Source: JAPXRI01 sp033813635 (GTDB lineage: Bacteria > Bacillota > Clostridia > Oscillospirales > QAMX01). From it: a DNA stretch of 35,477 bases. Both the position numbers and the translations under genes were made by a program. How positions within the stretch are numbered: the stretch's first letter is position 1; every line of letters begins with the position of its first letter. Positions 35,141-35,477 of the stretch are shown one piece after another. Below the pieces are notes generated by a model. It did not search any database, was not told the DNA's origin, and worked only from the letters and a program-made list of their open reading frames with translations. Location of the stretch: assembly GCA_033813635.1 (NCBI GenBank), contig JAPXRI010000032.1, forward strand, positions 1 to 35,477, in the 5' to 3' direction.

Positions 35141-35169
35141 TTGACAAATTATTAACGAAGTATTATACT
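35141..35169 (+). promoter_or_regulatory. Sigma-A promoter of the lipoprotein gene
   Basis: TTGACA (35141-35146), 17-nt spacer and TATACT (35164-35169), about 80 nt before the lipoprotein start. The leader has an early GGAGGAGG but only a 15-codon frame nearby. Confidence 0.85.
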
Positions 35170-35248
35170 GATTTTAATAACAATGGAGGAGGGACACAGC
35201 CGGAGTAAGGCAGTTCTGAATCAAAAGTAAAAAAGGAGGAAAAGACCG

Positions 35249-35446
35249 ATGATGAAAAGAATTTTCGCAATTGTTCTTTCCTGCGTGCTGTTGTCGGCTC
35301 TGTTTGCCGGGTGCAGCGAAACGAAAGACCCCGAAGAGACGAAGGGCGGGACATCGGCGTCGGGAGACGCGACGTACACCGACATCGATGTATCAAAGCT
35401 GAATTTCGGCGGAAGAACGGTGACAATCGGTTCGGCATGGATCTAA
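35249..35446 (+). pseudogene. Solute-binding-type lipoprotein, truncated after 65 codons
   Basis: The start ATG follows AAAGGAGGAAAAGACCG. Residues 1-22 form a lipoprotein signal peptide (MMKRIFAIVLSCVLLSALFAGC, lipobox ending at C22), then a low-complexity acidic/Ser-Gly linker and KLNFGGRTVTIGSAW, which is how the mature domain of many extracellular sugar-binding lipoproteins of ABC importers begins. The frame stops at TAA (35444-35446) right there, although a mature binding protein needs about 350 more residues. Sequence resembling an insertion sequence end follows, so the gene is probably interrupted. The signal peptide and promoter are intact. Confidence 0.7.
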
Positions 35447-35477
35447 AGTGCTCCCCCAATATTGGACAACGTGAGAT
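35447..35477. mobile_element. Probable end of an IS3-family (IS150-like) insertion sequence
   Basis: The last 31 bases contain GTGCTCCCCCAATATTGGAC, which resembles the terminal inverted repeats of IS3-family elements (TG start, CCCC run, then TTGGAC or TTAGAC). The exact junction is uncertain by a few bases; the IS may supply the stop codon of the lipoprotein frame. The transposase would lie outside the window. Confidence 0.5.

Noticed and set aside
35184..35231. 15-codon ORF in the lipoprotein leader
   Set aside because: No ribosome site in front of its ATG; the GGAGG lies inside the frame, and no alternative hairpins follow.

Overview
The window reads as chromosomal DNA of a spore-forming, fairly GC-rich anaerobic Clostridia member (possibly Oscillospirales; this is inference). 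The grounds are a spoIIAA-spoIIAB-sigF operon, a clostridial-type Rex redox repressor, Firmicutes-type FakA, a probable YwlE-type arginine phosphatase, strong Shine-Dalgarno sequences and textbook sigma-A promoters (TTGACA / 17 bp / TATAAT).

Layout. 1-9114 (+): fakA (5' end off the window), recG, an ABC-2 ATPase/permease pair, folC, then the sporulation sigma-F operon. 9123-9171 is a convergent bidirectional terminator. 9188-21558 (-), in transcription order: guaB, a TIM-barrel sugar isomerase/epimerase, a terminator, a GH38 alpha-mannosidase, polA, ywlE-like, rimI and tsaD. A 341-bp intergenic region with clustered DnaA boxes and a strong promoter follows, then an isocitrate/isopropylmalate-type dehydrogenase and rex. 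21559-22343 is a divergent region of about 785 bp holding the guaB and fucI promoters, a 22-bp direct repeat and what looks like a decayed minus-strand gene with its terminator.

22344-29459 (+) is a sugar catabolic operon: L-fucose/D-arabinose isomerase, ribulokinase, an SDR of the mannonate oxidoreductase type, a PfkB sugar kinase (KDG-kinase-like) and 6-phosphogluconate dehydrogenase. It ends in a clear terminator. Several of these enzymes meet at ribulose 5-phosphate. The SDR and PfkB kinase fit a hexuronate branch whose dehydratase is not in the window. A nested, possibly bistable RNA-like structure lies between the SDR and the kinase.

29565-35040 (+) is the most interesting unit. A strong promoter drives a 51-codon leader ORF with a perfect Shine-Dalgarno sequence. 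Overlapping antiterminator-like and terminator hairpins follow. Then come two ABC exporter half-transporters, each with an extra N-terminal domain and a Cys4 zinc-ribbon-like knuckle, flanking a DUF1854 protein. The layout resembles ribosome-mediated attenuation of heterodimeric ABC exporters (bmrBCD in Bacillus). The ABC plus DUF1854 pairing recalls the cyanophycin-associated transporter of proteobacteria. At the right edge a solute-binding lipoprotein gene has a strong promoter but stops after 65 codons, beside a sequence resembling the end of an IS3-family element.
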